Origin: Gibbula magus
Lineage: Eukaryota > Mollusca > Gastropoda > Trochida > Trochidae
Assembly (NCBI GenBank): GCA_936450465.1
Contig: OW388298.1
Coordinates: 6,122,035-6,186,034, forward strand
Direction: 5' to 3'
DNA length: 64,000 bases
Shown: positions 1 through 9,600 of the stretch, one piece after another
Layout of the letters: every line of letters starts with the position of its first letter
Numbering within the stretch: position 1 is the first letter of the stretch
Made by a program: the position numbers and the translations under genes
The notes under the pieces: generated by a model
What the model was told of the DNA's origin: nothing
Databases searched by the model: none
The model's input: the letters and a program-made list of their open reading frames with translations, nothing else

Positions 1-418
1 ATGGCATGGAGCCCACAAATACTCACCTGAATGTAAACAAACGTCAGGGAGCCCACGAGTACTTACCTGAATGTTAACAAGCATCAGGGAGCCGATGTGC
101 ATTTACTGAATGTAAACCAGCGTATATTAGTCAACAAATACTTACCTGAATGTAAACCAGTTTCGGGGAATCCACAAGTACTTCAGTTAATGTAAAACGG
201 TGACAGGAAACCCAAAAGTACTTACCTGAATGTAAACCAACGTCAGAGAGCCCACACGCACAAACCTGAATGTAAACCAGCGTCAGGGATCCACAAGTAC
301 TTACCTGAATGTATACCAACGTCAGAGAGCCCACAAGCACAAACCTGAATGTAAACCAGCGTCAGGGATCCACAAGTACTTACCTGAATGTGAACCAGCG
401 ATACAGATTTCACAAGTA
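1..418. repeat. Minisatellite, about 40-bp unit
   Basis: About ten imperfect copies of a unit of roughly 40 bp. Recurring words are GCCCACAAGTACTTACCTGA, GAATGTAAACCAGCGTCAG and variants. Near the right end two alternating unit types (one with GCACAAACC, one with AGTACTTACC) form an 80-bp dimer that is itself duplicated. The array probably continues left of the window. Open frames on the minus strand here only reflect the repeat. Confidence 0.85.
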
Positions 419-781
419 CAACGATTAGGATTTTAGGCATCATGGTTTCATCAACAGTGATCAAGTTTTTTAATGGAGATGTCTTTCATCTGAAATCTGA
501 TTTCATATATGTTCGTATCACGTTTTAAAAAAAGTAAATGTACATTGATATAATGATAGCAGCTTCAATCAACATGTTTGGGTAATGGTATCGGTTTGTT
601 TGGATAATACACGCCAAGTTGTTTTAGTCAACATGGTAACAAATGTTCATACCTATATTGCCATCTTCACGTTCAATATGCCCATAAATGTTGATATGAA
701 CATAGGCCATAGGCGTGTATCAGCTTTATTTAGACTTGGATATATTATAATGAATATAGCTATAATGCTTGTATACAAATG
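419..781. other. No gene seen; AT-rich DNA
   Basis: Unique AT-rich sequence between the minisatellite and the mariner element. I see no coding frame with recognisable content, no RNA gene and no terminal repeats. Confidence 0.6.
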
Positions 782-783
782 TA

Positions 784-809
784 CGAGGGGTGTTCAATAA
801 GTGTTGCAA
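784..809 (+). repeat. Mariner terminal inverted repeat, one end
   Basis: 26-bp end that pairs with 2048-2073, with one mismatch at the eighth base (T versus C on the matching strand). Preceded by the TA target dinucleotide. Confidence 0.93.
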
Positions 810-849
810 CTTCAATATAAAACCAATTCGCGTAGTCAATTTTGTACTT

Positions 850-1899
850 TTATTTTTCAATATAGTTACCCTTCACCTCAATACACTTATTCCATTTCTC
901 TTTAAGACTTTTGATGCCGCTTTTGTAGAAGTCTTCCGTTTGCCCCCCTAACCACGCCTCTGTGGCAGCTTTGACGTCTTCGTCATCCCGGAAGTGCCTT
1001 CCACGTAGGGCAGATTTCAGGTTTCTGAACAGGAAGTAGTCACTGGGGGCTAGGTCTGGGCTGTAGGGTGGGTGGTTAAGCTGTTCGAATCCACAATCAA
1101 GTATAGCGGCCTGTGCAACTCTTGACTTGTGGACTGGAGCTTTGTCATGCAAAATCAGAACACCACGTGTCAACATTCCTTTCTGTCGAATTGCCTTTCG
1201 CAATTCTTGCATTAGGTTGGCATAATATTGACCATTCATTGTAGTTTTGGTTGGCAAGTAATCAATTAATAATATGCCTTTTGCATCCCAAAAGATTGTC
1301 GCCATAACCTTGCCAGCTGATGGTTGAGTGCGAAACTTCAGGGGAGGCGGTGAACTCGGGTGCTTCCATTGCTTGGATTCCAGTTTAGTTTCCGGGTCCC
1401 AGTGGTGGATCCAGGTTTCGTCACTTGTCACCAGACGAGACAAAAACCTGGCTTCATCCGCATTAAACCGATCCAGGAGCTCCATGCAACTTTCAGTTCT
1501 TTTCTAACGATCTTGTGCTGTGAGGTTTCTGGGTACCCATCTTGCAGATACCTTGGACATACCAATATGGTCATGAATTACTTTTTCAACACTTCCAACT
1601 GATATCTGGAATTCCAAAGACAGTTCAGAAACTTTAACACGGCGGTCAGCTAAAATTCGTCTTTCGATAGCGGCAATAACTTCCGGTCGGGTGACTTCAG
1701 ATGGCCTGCCTGACCGTGGGTCATCGTCTAAGGACTCCCTGCCCCGCTTGAACTGAAGAGACCAGCGACAAACTGTTGAAAAGTTAGGAGCATCCTTACC
1801 CATCACATTACACATACGATTATGTATTTCTGTAGCTTTGCATCCCTCTTTAGTAAGGAACTTGATCACAGCGCGTTGTTCATGTTTGAGAGAATCCAT
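850..1899 (-). pseudogene. Mariner transposase, interrupted by one in-frame stop
   Basis: Cut-and-paste transposase of the Tc1/mariner superfamily. The frame starts at ATG 1899-1897 (MDSLKHEQRAVIKFL) and has the N-terminal paired helix-turn-helix region, then the linker motif WVPRNLT. A TAG at 1506-1504, just after LTAQDR, interrupts the frame. The same frame then continues to 850 with no shift, about 349 codons in all against about 345 usual for mariners. The catalytic part is present: TSDETWIHHW (first Asp), LILHDKAPVH (second Asp) and YSPDLAPSDYFLF (third Asp). Exactly 34 residues separate the second and third Asp, which defines canonical mariner. HDK replaces the more common HDN. As it stands the protein would end before the catalytic domain. 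Confidence 0.93.
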
Positions 1900-2047
1900 G
1901 ATTATGGAGACCCCTAGGTCAGCGCAGCTATTATATCTAAATAATTGTTATGTCTAGAAATTGTTTTGACATGTGTCAATGTTATGTTTTGACTATAGTA
2001 ACACCTGCTATAAGCTGACACTGTTTATGTAAACACCAATGCCCCGC

Positions 2048-2073
2048 TTGCAACACTTATTGAACGCCCCTCG
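2048..2073 (-). repeat. Mariner terminal inverted repeat, other end
   Basis: Inverted counterpart of 784-809, followed by TA. This is the transposase 5' side, about 150 bp upstream of the start codon. Confidence 0.93.
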
Positions 2074-2075
2074 TA

Positions 2076-2830
2076 TGTAATGCAATGTTTAATGACTGTA
2101 TATGTAGTATCCCCAATCCTCAATGTCTGACTTGATAATTTTGCCAAACTATGTCAATAAAATTTCAACACCTTTCTGTTTAATATTCGTAATTGCTCAA
2201 ACATTCAGATGAATTCCCGCACTATGATTAACCAAACCTGTTAAAAGCTTATTTAACTAGAAAACATTTGATAAAAAATTGAATTAAAATAAATATGAAC
2301 ATTACAATATGATTTGAATGCTTTTAAAAACTTTCATATAGTTTGGGCGTCGGTATTGTTGTGTAACTATACTGCGAATTATAAACTTATTATTATTTGT
2401 AATCAGGTCAGTTGAACAATATAATGCGATATCTTTCGTATCACATAGACTAGATTAATAGTAGAATCATATTGTTTTTAATTCAACCAAATATTGTTTT
2501 CATAAGCTTTGTTGCGTTAAGGTTGCTAACGTTAGCAAAGAAAACAATAAATTTCAAATAATGTCAACTGATGCGATCACTTTCTTCTGTCACTGTATTG
2601 ACACGACTAGGGTTAAAATGGTAATTTTCAGCAGCACTCTGTCAATTGATAACCTTAGATCGTTTATAAAATACTTCCGAAAATATGTATGATATTGTCT
2701 CTAAACTGACACTAATGGTGAACCCGTGCTATCTGCTGTGTTTGTAAAATATATAGATTACTTAGTCCAAAAATGTTTCTGACAGGAGGTGTAGGTACCT
2801 GGTTTTGGTATCATGCTCCACCAGAGTAGC
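2076..2830. other. No gene seen; AT-rich DNA
   Basis: AT-rich unique sequence between the mariner element and the first receptor-upstream module. No coding frame or repeat structure was recognised. Confidence 0.6.
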
Positions 2831-2837
2831 TATATGA

Positions 2838-3094
2838 TATGATAATGAAGACATCAAGAGACTTTAATACATGATAGCCGAATATACGTTGTCAGGTCTT
2901 GTTCTTACTGTCCATTAGTCATAGCATTAACACCTAAATGAGCGGAAATGTATTTGTAAACCTGCCTAGTTTACCTCTCGCACTCATCATTGTACATGAG
3001 ATCAACGTAGTCTTGCCATCCTTCTAATAGTTCTATTTAGACTTTGTCAATATATGACTAATTAGATGTAGCTGAATGTGTTTCTGTTTGACAG
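2838..3094 (+). repeat. Receptor-upstream module, copy A
   Basis: One of at least six dispersed copies of a 200-250 bp block. It starts near TATGATATGA, passes through a ...CGAATATACGT... segment, a CATTAGTCATA segment, GTAAACCTG, TGTACATGAGATCAA and CCTTCTAAT. In this copy it ends in TGTTTCTGTTTGACAG, which looks like a 3' splice site (AG at 3093-3094). Other copies lie near 25,190, 41,825, 43,500-44,097, 44,215-44,440 and 50,155. Because two copies directly precede receptor coding sequence, I infer it is the promoter/5'-UTR intron of this receptor family. Confidence 0.6.
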
Positions 3095-3117
3095 TTTCAT
3101 AAGAGCATCCTATTTGA

Positions 3118-3240
3118 CAGCAGCAGAAAGTGTTTGTAATAATACCAACTTTATCAAACTGCTTAACTTCAGCGAGGCGACAATGTGTCTTGAAGATACA
3201 GACATCTTGTCCATTGTTCTGTTCATTAGTCATATTGTAT
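3118..3240 (+). pseudogene. Orphan 5' fragment of the GPCR gene
   Basis: This segment repeats the start region of the receptor: a CAGCAGAAAG leader, then codons for TNFIKLLNFSEATMCLEDTD and ILSIVLF, matching the leader and first residues (MSLEYSD, IVSIVLY) of the intact receptor at 44,529. After ILSIVLFISHIV it runs into a second module copy and never reaches transmembrane helix 2. The same fragment sits at 44,121-44,245 in copy B, so the partial duplication predates the segmental duplication. Confidence 0.7.
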
Positions 3241-3335
3241 ATAACTATAACTGTAACCCTGTGTGTGTTTGCCTCGCAGAAATAATTTATAAGAATACCA
3301 TATTTATCAAACTGCTTAACATCAGTGAGACGAGG

Positions 3336-3665
3336 ATGTCACTGGAATATTCAGACATCATGTACTGTATGTGGTTCTGTATTCTATATTTTCTGTTCTG
3401 GTTCTGTTCAACAACAGTATCGTCATCATCTTCATCATCAAGTCACAGGAACTTCACCACCCGACATTATGGAACATCGCAGTAATGGCAGCATGGGATC
3501 TTGCCTTTGCGTTACATGCTTTTGTGTTCATTGTGCCGTCTAAGATTTCAAACGAGTTTGTCTACCCAGATACATTTGGAAGATTTTCATCAATACTGAT
3601 GTCCGTCATACTTATACAGAATATCTTCAACATCATGCTCGCTCTTGTAGACAGGTACATCTCTA
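3336..3665 (+). pseudogene. Class A GPCR, frameshifted and 3'-truncated (copy A)
   Basis: Degenerate paralogue of the receptor at 44,529-45,449. The start ATG at 3336 and MSLEYSDI are kept. Five extra bases just after SDI then shift the frame, so the helix 1-3 sequence (LVLFNNSIVIIFIIKS, LHHPTLWNIAVMAAWDLAFA, ALVDRYISI) reads in the frame of 3,371-3,700. Immediately after the DRYISI motif the sequence jumps to GTGGTACATCCACC, which in copy B lies about 1.65 kb further on, at 46,505. Helices 4-7, the stop codon and the 53-bp minisatellite are therefore deleted. It cannot make a seven-helix receptor. Confidence 0.9.
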
Positions 3666-4344
3666 TATTTGTGGTACATCCACCTAAAGGAGGAATATAA
3701 GCAAGGAAGTAAAGCACAAAGATAATAACTTAATAACTATAAATTCATGTAGCAATATGACCATATGTTCAGCTAATCAGGTCCACTCAAAGCAATTGCT
3801 TTTTATTTATAATCCAGTAAGTAAAGCACGTGATGTGAGGTCATTTAGTATTTAACGTCACTTCGGAGTTTAGTTCCTGTATATCTCGAAATGAATATAG
3901 ACGTGTAGAGAGGCTCGCAGCATACAATGTTTATTCCTAATGCAACGCAGTGACCACCCCAAAACACACTCTCATGATAACTTGTATATACTTAATAAAG
4001 CTATGTTTATATTCTTCTTGTTTCAAATATATCTATCACTCGTTTGATAACGGTTTAAGATCTAACCTGTAACACTGGCTTCATTGCAATCATTTTACAG
4101 ATCTATGGAAACACTTTAGACCTGTCTTCACAAGTCACGGGGCCAGTGGAATATCTAACGACGCAACGAATCCAACACGTATGTTAACTGAAGGTTTATT
4201 TTTCATATTCAATGGATTTTAAAAAAATCAACTTACTGTCCAAAAAATTAACGAATTTATTTTCGAACATTATTGAGTAAAAATTCAACGTAACGGATTC
4301 GACAGAGTAAACATTAGGGATTTTCTTTTTGTCCTTATGTCCAT
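3666..4344. other. Conserved non-coding 3' flank of the receptor locus (copy A)
   Basis: Non-coding DNA that matches 46,510-47,129 in copy B with substitutions and small indels. The largest difference is a 30-40 bp stretch near 4,135-4,190 that is missing or altered in B. No gene seen. It ends where the degenerate satellite begins. Confidence 0.7.
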
Positions 4345-4548
4345 CCAAAAGTCTTTCTTACAAGGCGTGCTGTATTGTCACTATACTGATACAGAGTCAT
4401 TATAATCAACCAAAAATCATTCTGACAAGGCGTGCTGTATTCTCAGAATACTTATGGGGGTCACTTCCTTTGCCCAAAATCTTTCTTTCGAGTCTTTCTT
4501 ACAAGACGTGCTGTATTGTCACTATACTGATACAGTGTCCCTGCAATC
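4345..4548 (+). repeat. Three degenerate 65-bp satellite monomers (left edge, copy A)
   Basis: Diverged relatives of the main satellite. AAAGTCTTTCTTACAAGGCG corresponds to the consensus GAAGTATTTCTTATAAGATG, followed by TGCTGTATTGTCACTATACT for TGCTGTATTGACACTATACG. Monomer starts are near 4,345, 4,410 and 4,474. The third carries a small internal duplication. It ends ...GTGTCCCTGCAATC, exactly at the left border of the LTR element, so these are the left half of the array the element inserted into. They were not homogenised with the 18-kb array on the other side. Confidence 0.85.
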
Positions 4549-4560
4549 TGTAACATAGTC

Positions 4561-5128
4561 ATGTCATGTAAGGCGATAGGGACACAAGGAATAAATAACA
4601 GCATAAAACCATTTAATGGGGAGCAAAGGGAGTTTAAGGAGTGGATCAGAAACATTGAGAAGTATGCAGTATGGACAGGGGCTGAGCCTAATGATAGAAT
4701 ATTGATAGCATGTCAAGCAAGCTGGGGAACTGTCAGTAATTTCATCAATAGATATATCAACGACCACCTGAGAACCATCTGGGGGGACCTACGAACAGAA
4801 CTAAATATAAGATTTGCCGAAATATCTAATCCACAACATGCTTTCATGTTGCTAAGTGCATAAAAACAAAAGAATAGTGAAAGTGTACACATGTTCGGGG
4901 AAAGACTGTCAAACTTAAAAAGGATGCTTAGGACGAGATCCCGCTATTGAGTTCTTCATTGACGGGCTAGCACATGATTATCTTAAATGACGGTTATGAG
5001 GGACAACCCAAAAACTTTGGCTAATGCAATGGCAGCTTCTGAGTTAAATTTGAACTTCGGTCAGGGAGATATCTTAATGCCTCAGATTGCTGTAGGGATT
5101 AACAGGAGTTTGAATAGAACTGTTTGAT
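4561..5128 (+). pseudogene. Gag-like relic of the LTR element (copy A)
   Basis: Open for 100 codons from 4,561 (FNGEQREFKEWIRNIEKYAV, then RYINDHLRTIWGDLR) to TAA at 4861. Continuing in shifted frames it gives MFGERLSNL, DPAIEFFIDGLAH and RDNPKTLANAMAA. The pattern, with no predicted enzyme motif, a W-rich helical region and a later FIDGL..LK..L segment, resembles the capsid part of LTR-retrotransposon Gag proteins. No zinc knuckle or protease follows. Copy B has a stop at the codon that is Trp here (VW versus V-stop). Confidence 0.6.
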
Positions 5129-5263
5129 GTGGGCAACGGTGGGGTATTAACCTTGACTAGGTAGTGTAGTTTAAATATTTAGCACTGTTTATTGGGCACT
5201 GATTACGCTTATTGAGTTTGTCGTGTATTCATTTTACTTTTGCTTGTATCAGTACAGATACAA

Positions 5264-5792
5264 TGAGAGTTTGTTGTATGCTCGTCTTGTTGCTTGGTAT
5301 AACTACGGGGAACGATAGTTTCTGAAGATGTGGTAGTTCAGGAAATAAATGAAGTCTCTCCCGATGGATCATCTTTTTCGTCAGTTATCTACAGTAGAAA
5401 CTGAGGAAGTTAGATGTGACAAAGGAGATTTCAAATTTATCCTAGTGACAGTCATCATAGTTGTTGTTTCAAAAGTTGTTGGTGGGAAGCATTTGCCCTG
5501 GTTTGCCATAAAGCTAAGACTTGGAAAGCACTACCGGGTTGCTCTGAACTGAGAGATGGTGTTGACACATGTCAGCCATGCGGGTAACGTGGTTAGAGAG
5601 CGAGTAGCCTCTGCACCTCTCATGTCTAGAGGAGAGCCTGGCGAGACCTGAGGAAAACAGTGACTCCTCAACAATTAGGCTGCTGGATGCTGCGCAGAAA
5701 GAAAAGCAACTTGATGTGAAGATTGCGCTGAAAGCATTGGAGAGGACTGGATGCAGTAGGAAGGCCTTCTCAACGTTTATCTCACCAAGCTG
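5264..5792 (+). pseudogene. Decayed second frame of the LTR element, unidentified (copy A)
   Basis: Lies between the gag relic and the 3' LTR. It opens with a hydrophobic start (ATGAGAGTTTG...; in copy B it reads MRVCFMLVLLLGIT), then VVVQEINEVSPDGS, PKV(I/V)GGKHLPWFAIKLRL and a terminal KALERTGCSRKAFSTFISPS before a stop, spread over three frames by indels. The position and signal-peptide-like start would suit an extra membrane-protein frame, but I cannot assign it to a family. It is broken in both copies. Confidence 0.4.
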
Positions 5793-6134
5793 ATTACACA
5801 ACGCTAAGTGACTTAACCATGATGAGTACTGGTTGACACTGCCTCACAGAGATGGCTGTATTACAAGGACAGAAACCAGGTCATGGACATTATAATCATA
5901 CAACAACGCATAACGCATATCGAGAACATTTGATAGAACACATTAATCCGTTAATGTAAACACTGATTGGGAATCCTTGAGTGATATTACTGTGTGTTTA
6001 TTGTAGTTAGATATGTTGATATGTATCTATGTGTTTGCATGGCACTGATTAGCTTTATGTATGTGTGTGTTTGCTTTAACTGTTTACTAATTTTATATTA
6101 TTCTACCGAATGATCTCAACAGGAAAGAGGCGAA

Positions 6135-6690
6135 TGTAACGTAGTCATGTCTATGTTGAGTAGTTATACAATAACTTATAGTCCACTGATACTGTAGTCC
6201 ACTGAATACATAACTGATAAACTATCAGAATGGCAAACACTGTGTCGTGCTGGTCCAACAACGAGATACTCTTAATAAACTTATGAACTGTATAATAATG
6301 ACAGCCATGTGATACGTTGATCCAAGACCAGCCAATAGTTTGTCATCAAATCGTCTGGGAGATGTGACAAACAAACTGTTTACGACCAGAACAATACCAA
6401 GATGGAGAACCTTGAGTTCATTAGGTTGTGACTGGTTCACTAAGTTTGGTGTATATACGACTCAAATATTCAGTGGACTGACAGACTTGGTCTCGGCAAC
6501 TCTTGTAAGTCCTTGCGACTCTCAATAGTCATTACAACAGCTTCGTTATCTTAATCTAACATTGTCTGAATGTTAGGCCATGCTGACATTATGTGCCTGC
6601 AATGTATTGCTCGACTTGATGATGTATTAAATGTTATAAACGCATCAGATGTTCTGTCCTGAGTCAATGACTGAAGGTAGCTCTGTTACA
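6135..6690 (+). repeat. 3' LTR (copy A)
   Basis: 556-bp LTR, TGTAACGTAGTCATG ... AGCTCTGTTACA, preceded by the purine-rich tract 6,117-6,134. It contains CTTAATAAACTTATGAACTG, a plausible polyadenylation signal. Its right border abuts AATCACCCAGAAG, the first satellite base. The 558-bp counterpart in copy B is 49,011-49,568. Confidence 0.85.
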
Positions 6691-9600
6691 AATCACCCAG
6701 AAGTATTTCTTATAAGTTGGGCTGTATTGACACTATACGTATGCAGTGTGTCTACAATCATCCAAAGTATTTCTTATAAGATGTGTTGTATTGACACAAT
6801 ACGTATGCAGTGTCTCTACAATCACCCAAAGTATTTCTTATAAGATGTGCTGTATTGACACTATACGTATGCAGTGTCTCTACAATCACTCAGAAGTATT
6901 TCTTATAAGATGGGCTGTATTGACACTATATGTATGCAGTGTCTCTACAATCACCCAGAAGTATTTCTTATAAGATGTGCTGTATTGACACTATACGTAT
7001 GCAGTGTCTCTACAATCACTCAGAAGTATTTCTTATAAGATGTACTGTATTGACACTATACGTATGCAGTGTCTCTACAATCACTCAGAAGTATTTCTTA
7101 TAAGATGTGCTGTATTGACACTATACGTATGCACTGTCTCTACAATCACTCAGAAGTATTTCTTATAAGATGTGCTGTATTGACACTATACGTATGCAGT
7201 GTCTCTACAATCACCAATAGTATTTCTTATAAGATGTGCTGTATTGACACTATACGTATGCAGTGTCTCTACAATCACTCAGAAGTATTTCTTATAAGAT
7301 GTGCTGTATTGACACTATACGTATGCAGTGTTTCTACAATCACTCAGAAGTATTTCTTATAAGATGTGCTGTATTGACACTATACGTATGCAGTGTCTCT
7401 ACATTCACCCAGAAGTATTTCTTATAAGATGTGCTGTATTGACACTATACGTATGCAGTGTCTCTACAATCACCCAGAAGTATTTCTTATAAGATGTGCT
7501 GTATTGACACTATACGTATGCAGTGTCTCAACAATCATCCAGAAGCATTTCTTATAAGATATGCTGTATTGACACTATACGTATGCAGTGTCTCAACAAT
7601 CACCAAGAAGTATTTCTTATAATATATGCTGTATTGACACTATACGTATGCAGTGTCTCTACAATCACTCAGAAGTATTTCTTATAAGATTTGCTGTATT
7701 GACACTATACGTATGCAGTGTCTCTACAAACACCCAGAAGTATTTCTTATAAGATATGCTGTATTGACACTATACGTATGCAGTGTCTCATCAATCACCC
7801 AGAAGTATTTCTTATAAGATATGCTGTATTGACACTATACGTATGCAGTGTCTCTACAATCACTCAGAAGTATTTCGTATAAGATGTGCTGTATTTACAC
7901 TATACGTATGCGGTGTCTCAACAATCACTCAGAAGTATTTCTTATAAGATGTGCTGTATTGACACTATACGTATGCACTGTCTCTACAATCACTCAGAAG
8001 TATTTCTTATAAGATGTGCTGTATTGACACTATACGTATGCAGTGTTTCTACAATCACCGAGAAGTATTTATTATAAGATGTGCTGTATTGACACTATAC
8101 GTATGCAGTGTCTCTACAATCACCCAGAAGTATTTCTTATAAGATGTGCTGTATTGACACTATACGTATGCAGTGTCTCAACAATCACCGAGAAGTATTT
8201 CTTATAAGATATGCTGTATTGACACTATACGTATGCAGTGTCTCTACAATCACCCAGAAGTATTTCTTTTAAGATGTGCTGTATTGACACTATACGTATG
8301 CAGTGTTTCTACAATCACTCAGAAGTATTTCTTATAAGATGGGCTGTATTGACACTATACGTATGCACTGTCTCAACAATCACCCAGAAGTATTTCTTAT
8401 AAGATATGCTGTATTGACACTATACGTATGCAGTGTCTCTACAATCACTCAGAAGTATTTCGTATAAGATGTGCTGTATTGACACTATACGTATGCAGTG
8501 TCTCAACAATCACTCAGAAGTATTTCTTATAAGATGTGCTGTATTGACACTATACGTATGCACTGTCTCTACAATCACTCAGAAGTATTTCTTATAAGAT
8601 GTGCTGTATTGACACTATACGTATGCAGTGTCTCAACAATCACCCAGAAGTATTTCTTATAAGATATGCTGTATTGACACTATACGTATGCAGTGTCTCT
8701 ACAATCACTCAGAAGTATTTCGTATAAGATGTGCTGTATTGACACTATACGTATGCAGTGTCTCAACAATCACTCAGAAGTATTTCTTATAAGATGTGCT
8801 GTATTGACACTATACGTATGCACTGTCTCTACAATCACTCAGAAGTATTTCTTATAAGATGTGCTGTATTGACACTATACGTATGCAATGTTTCTACAAT
8901 CACCGAGAAGTATTTCTTATAAGATGTGCTGTATTGACACTATACGTATGCACTGTCTCTACAATCACTCAGAAGTATTTCTTATAAGATGTGCTGTATT
9001 TACACTATACGTATGCAGTGTCTCTACAATCACTCAGAAGTATTTCTTATAAGATGTGCTGTATTGACACTATACGTATGCAGTGTCACTGAAATCACCC
9101 AGAGTATTTCTTATAAGATGTGCTGTATTGACACTATACGTATGCAGTGTCTCTTCAATCACTCAGAAGTATTTCTTATAAGATGTGCTGTATTGACACT
9201 ATACGTATGCAGTGTCTCTACAATCACCAATAGTATTTCTTATAAGATGTGCTGTATTAACACTATACGTATGCAATGTCTCTACAATAACCCAGAAGTA
9301 TTTCTTATAAGATGTGCTGTATTGACACTATACGTATGCAGTGTCTCAACAATCACCCAGAAGTATTTCTTATAAGATGGGCTGTATTGACACTATACGT
9401 ATGCAGTGTCTCTACAATCACCCAGAAGTATTTCTTATAAGATGTGTTGTATTTACACTATAGGTATGGAGTGCCTCTACAATCACCCAGAAGTATTTCG
9501 TATAAGATGTGCTGTGTTGACACTATACGTATGCAGTGTCTCTACAATCACCCAGAGTATTTCTTATAAGATATGCTGTATTGACACTATACGTATGCAG

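Larger units (their letters stand above)
784..2073 (-). mobile_element. Mariner (DD34D) DNA transposon, nearly intact
   Basis: A complete 1,290-bp element bounded by 26-bp terminal inverted repeats with one mismatch: CGAGGGGTGTTCAATAAGTG... on the left, and the complement of CGAGGGGCGTTCAATAAGTG... on the right. A TA dinucleotide flanks each end (782-783 and 2074-2075), the expected target duplication. The length is normal for mariner. The transposase lies on the minus strand and is broken by one stop codon. The good TIRs and otherwise open frame suggest a fairly recent insertion. It lies outside the segmental duplication and I see no second copy here. Confidence 0.95.
4549..6690 (+). mobile_element. 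Decayed LTR retroelement inserted in the satellite (copy A)
   Basis: Starts TGTAACATAGTCATGTC, only the first 17 bp of an LTR. It then runs straight into a gag-like relic, a decayed second reading frame, a purine-rich tract (AACAGGAAAGAGGCGAA) and one full 3' LTR (6,135-6,690). The ends form the 6-bp inverted repeat TGTAAC/GTTACA. The flanks are AATC on both sides and lie in perfect register within the 65-bp satellite monomer, giving a 4-bp target duplication. Pol is missing. At 2.1 kb it is a deletion derivative. The orthologous insertion is at 47,334-49,568, so it predates the segmental duplication. Confidence 0.88.

Noticed and set aside
131..464. Minus-strand frames with repeated SLTLVYIQVS
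   Set aside because: Translation of the 40-bp minisatellite.
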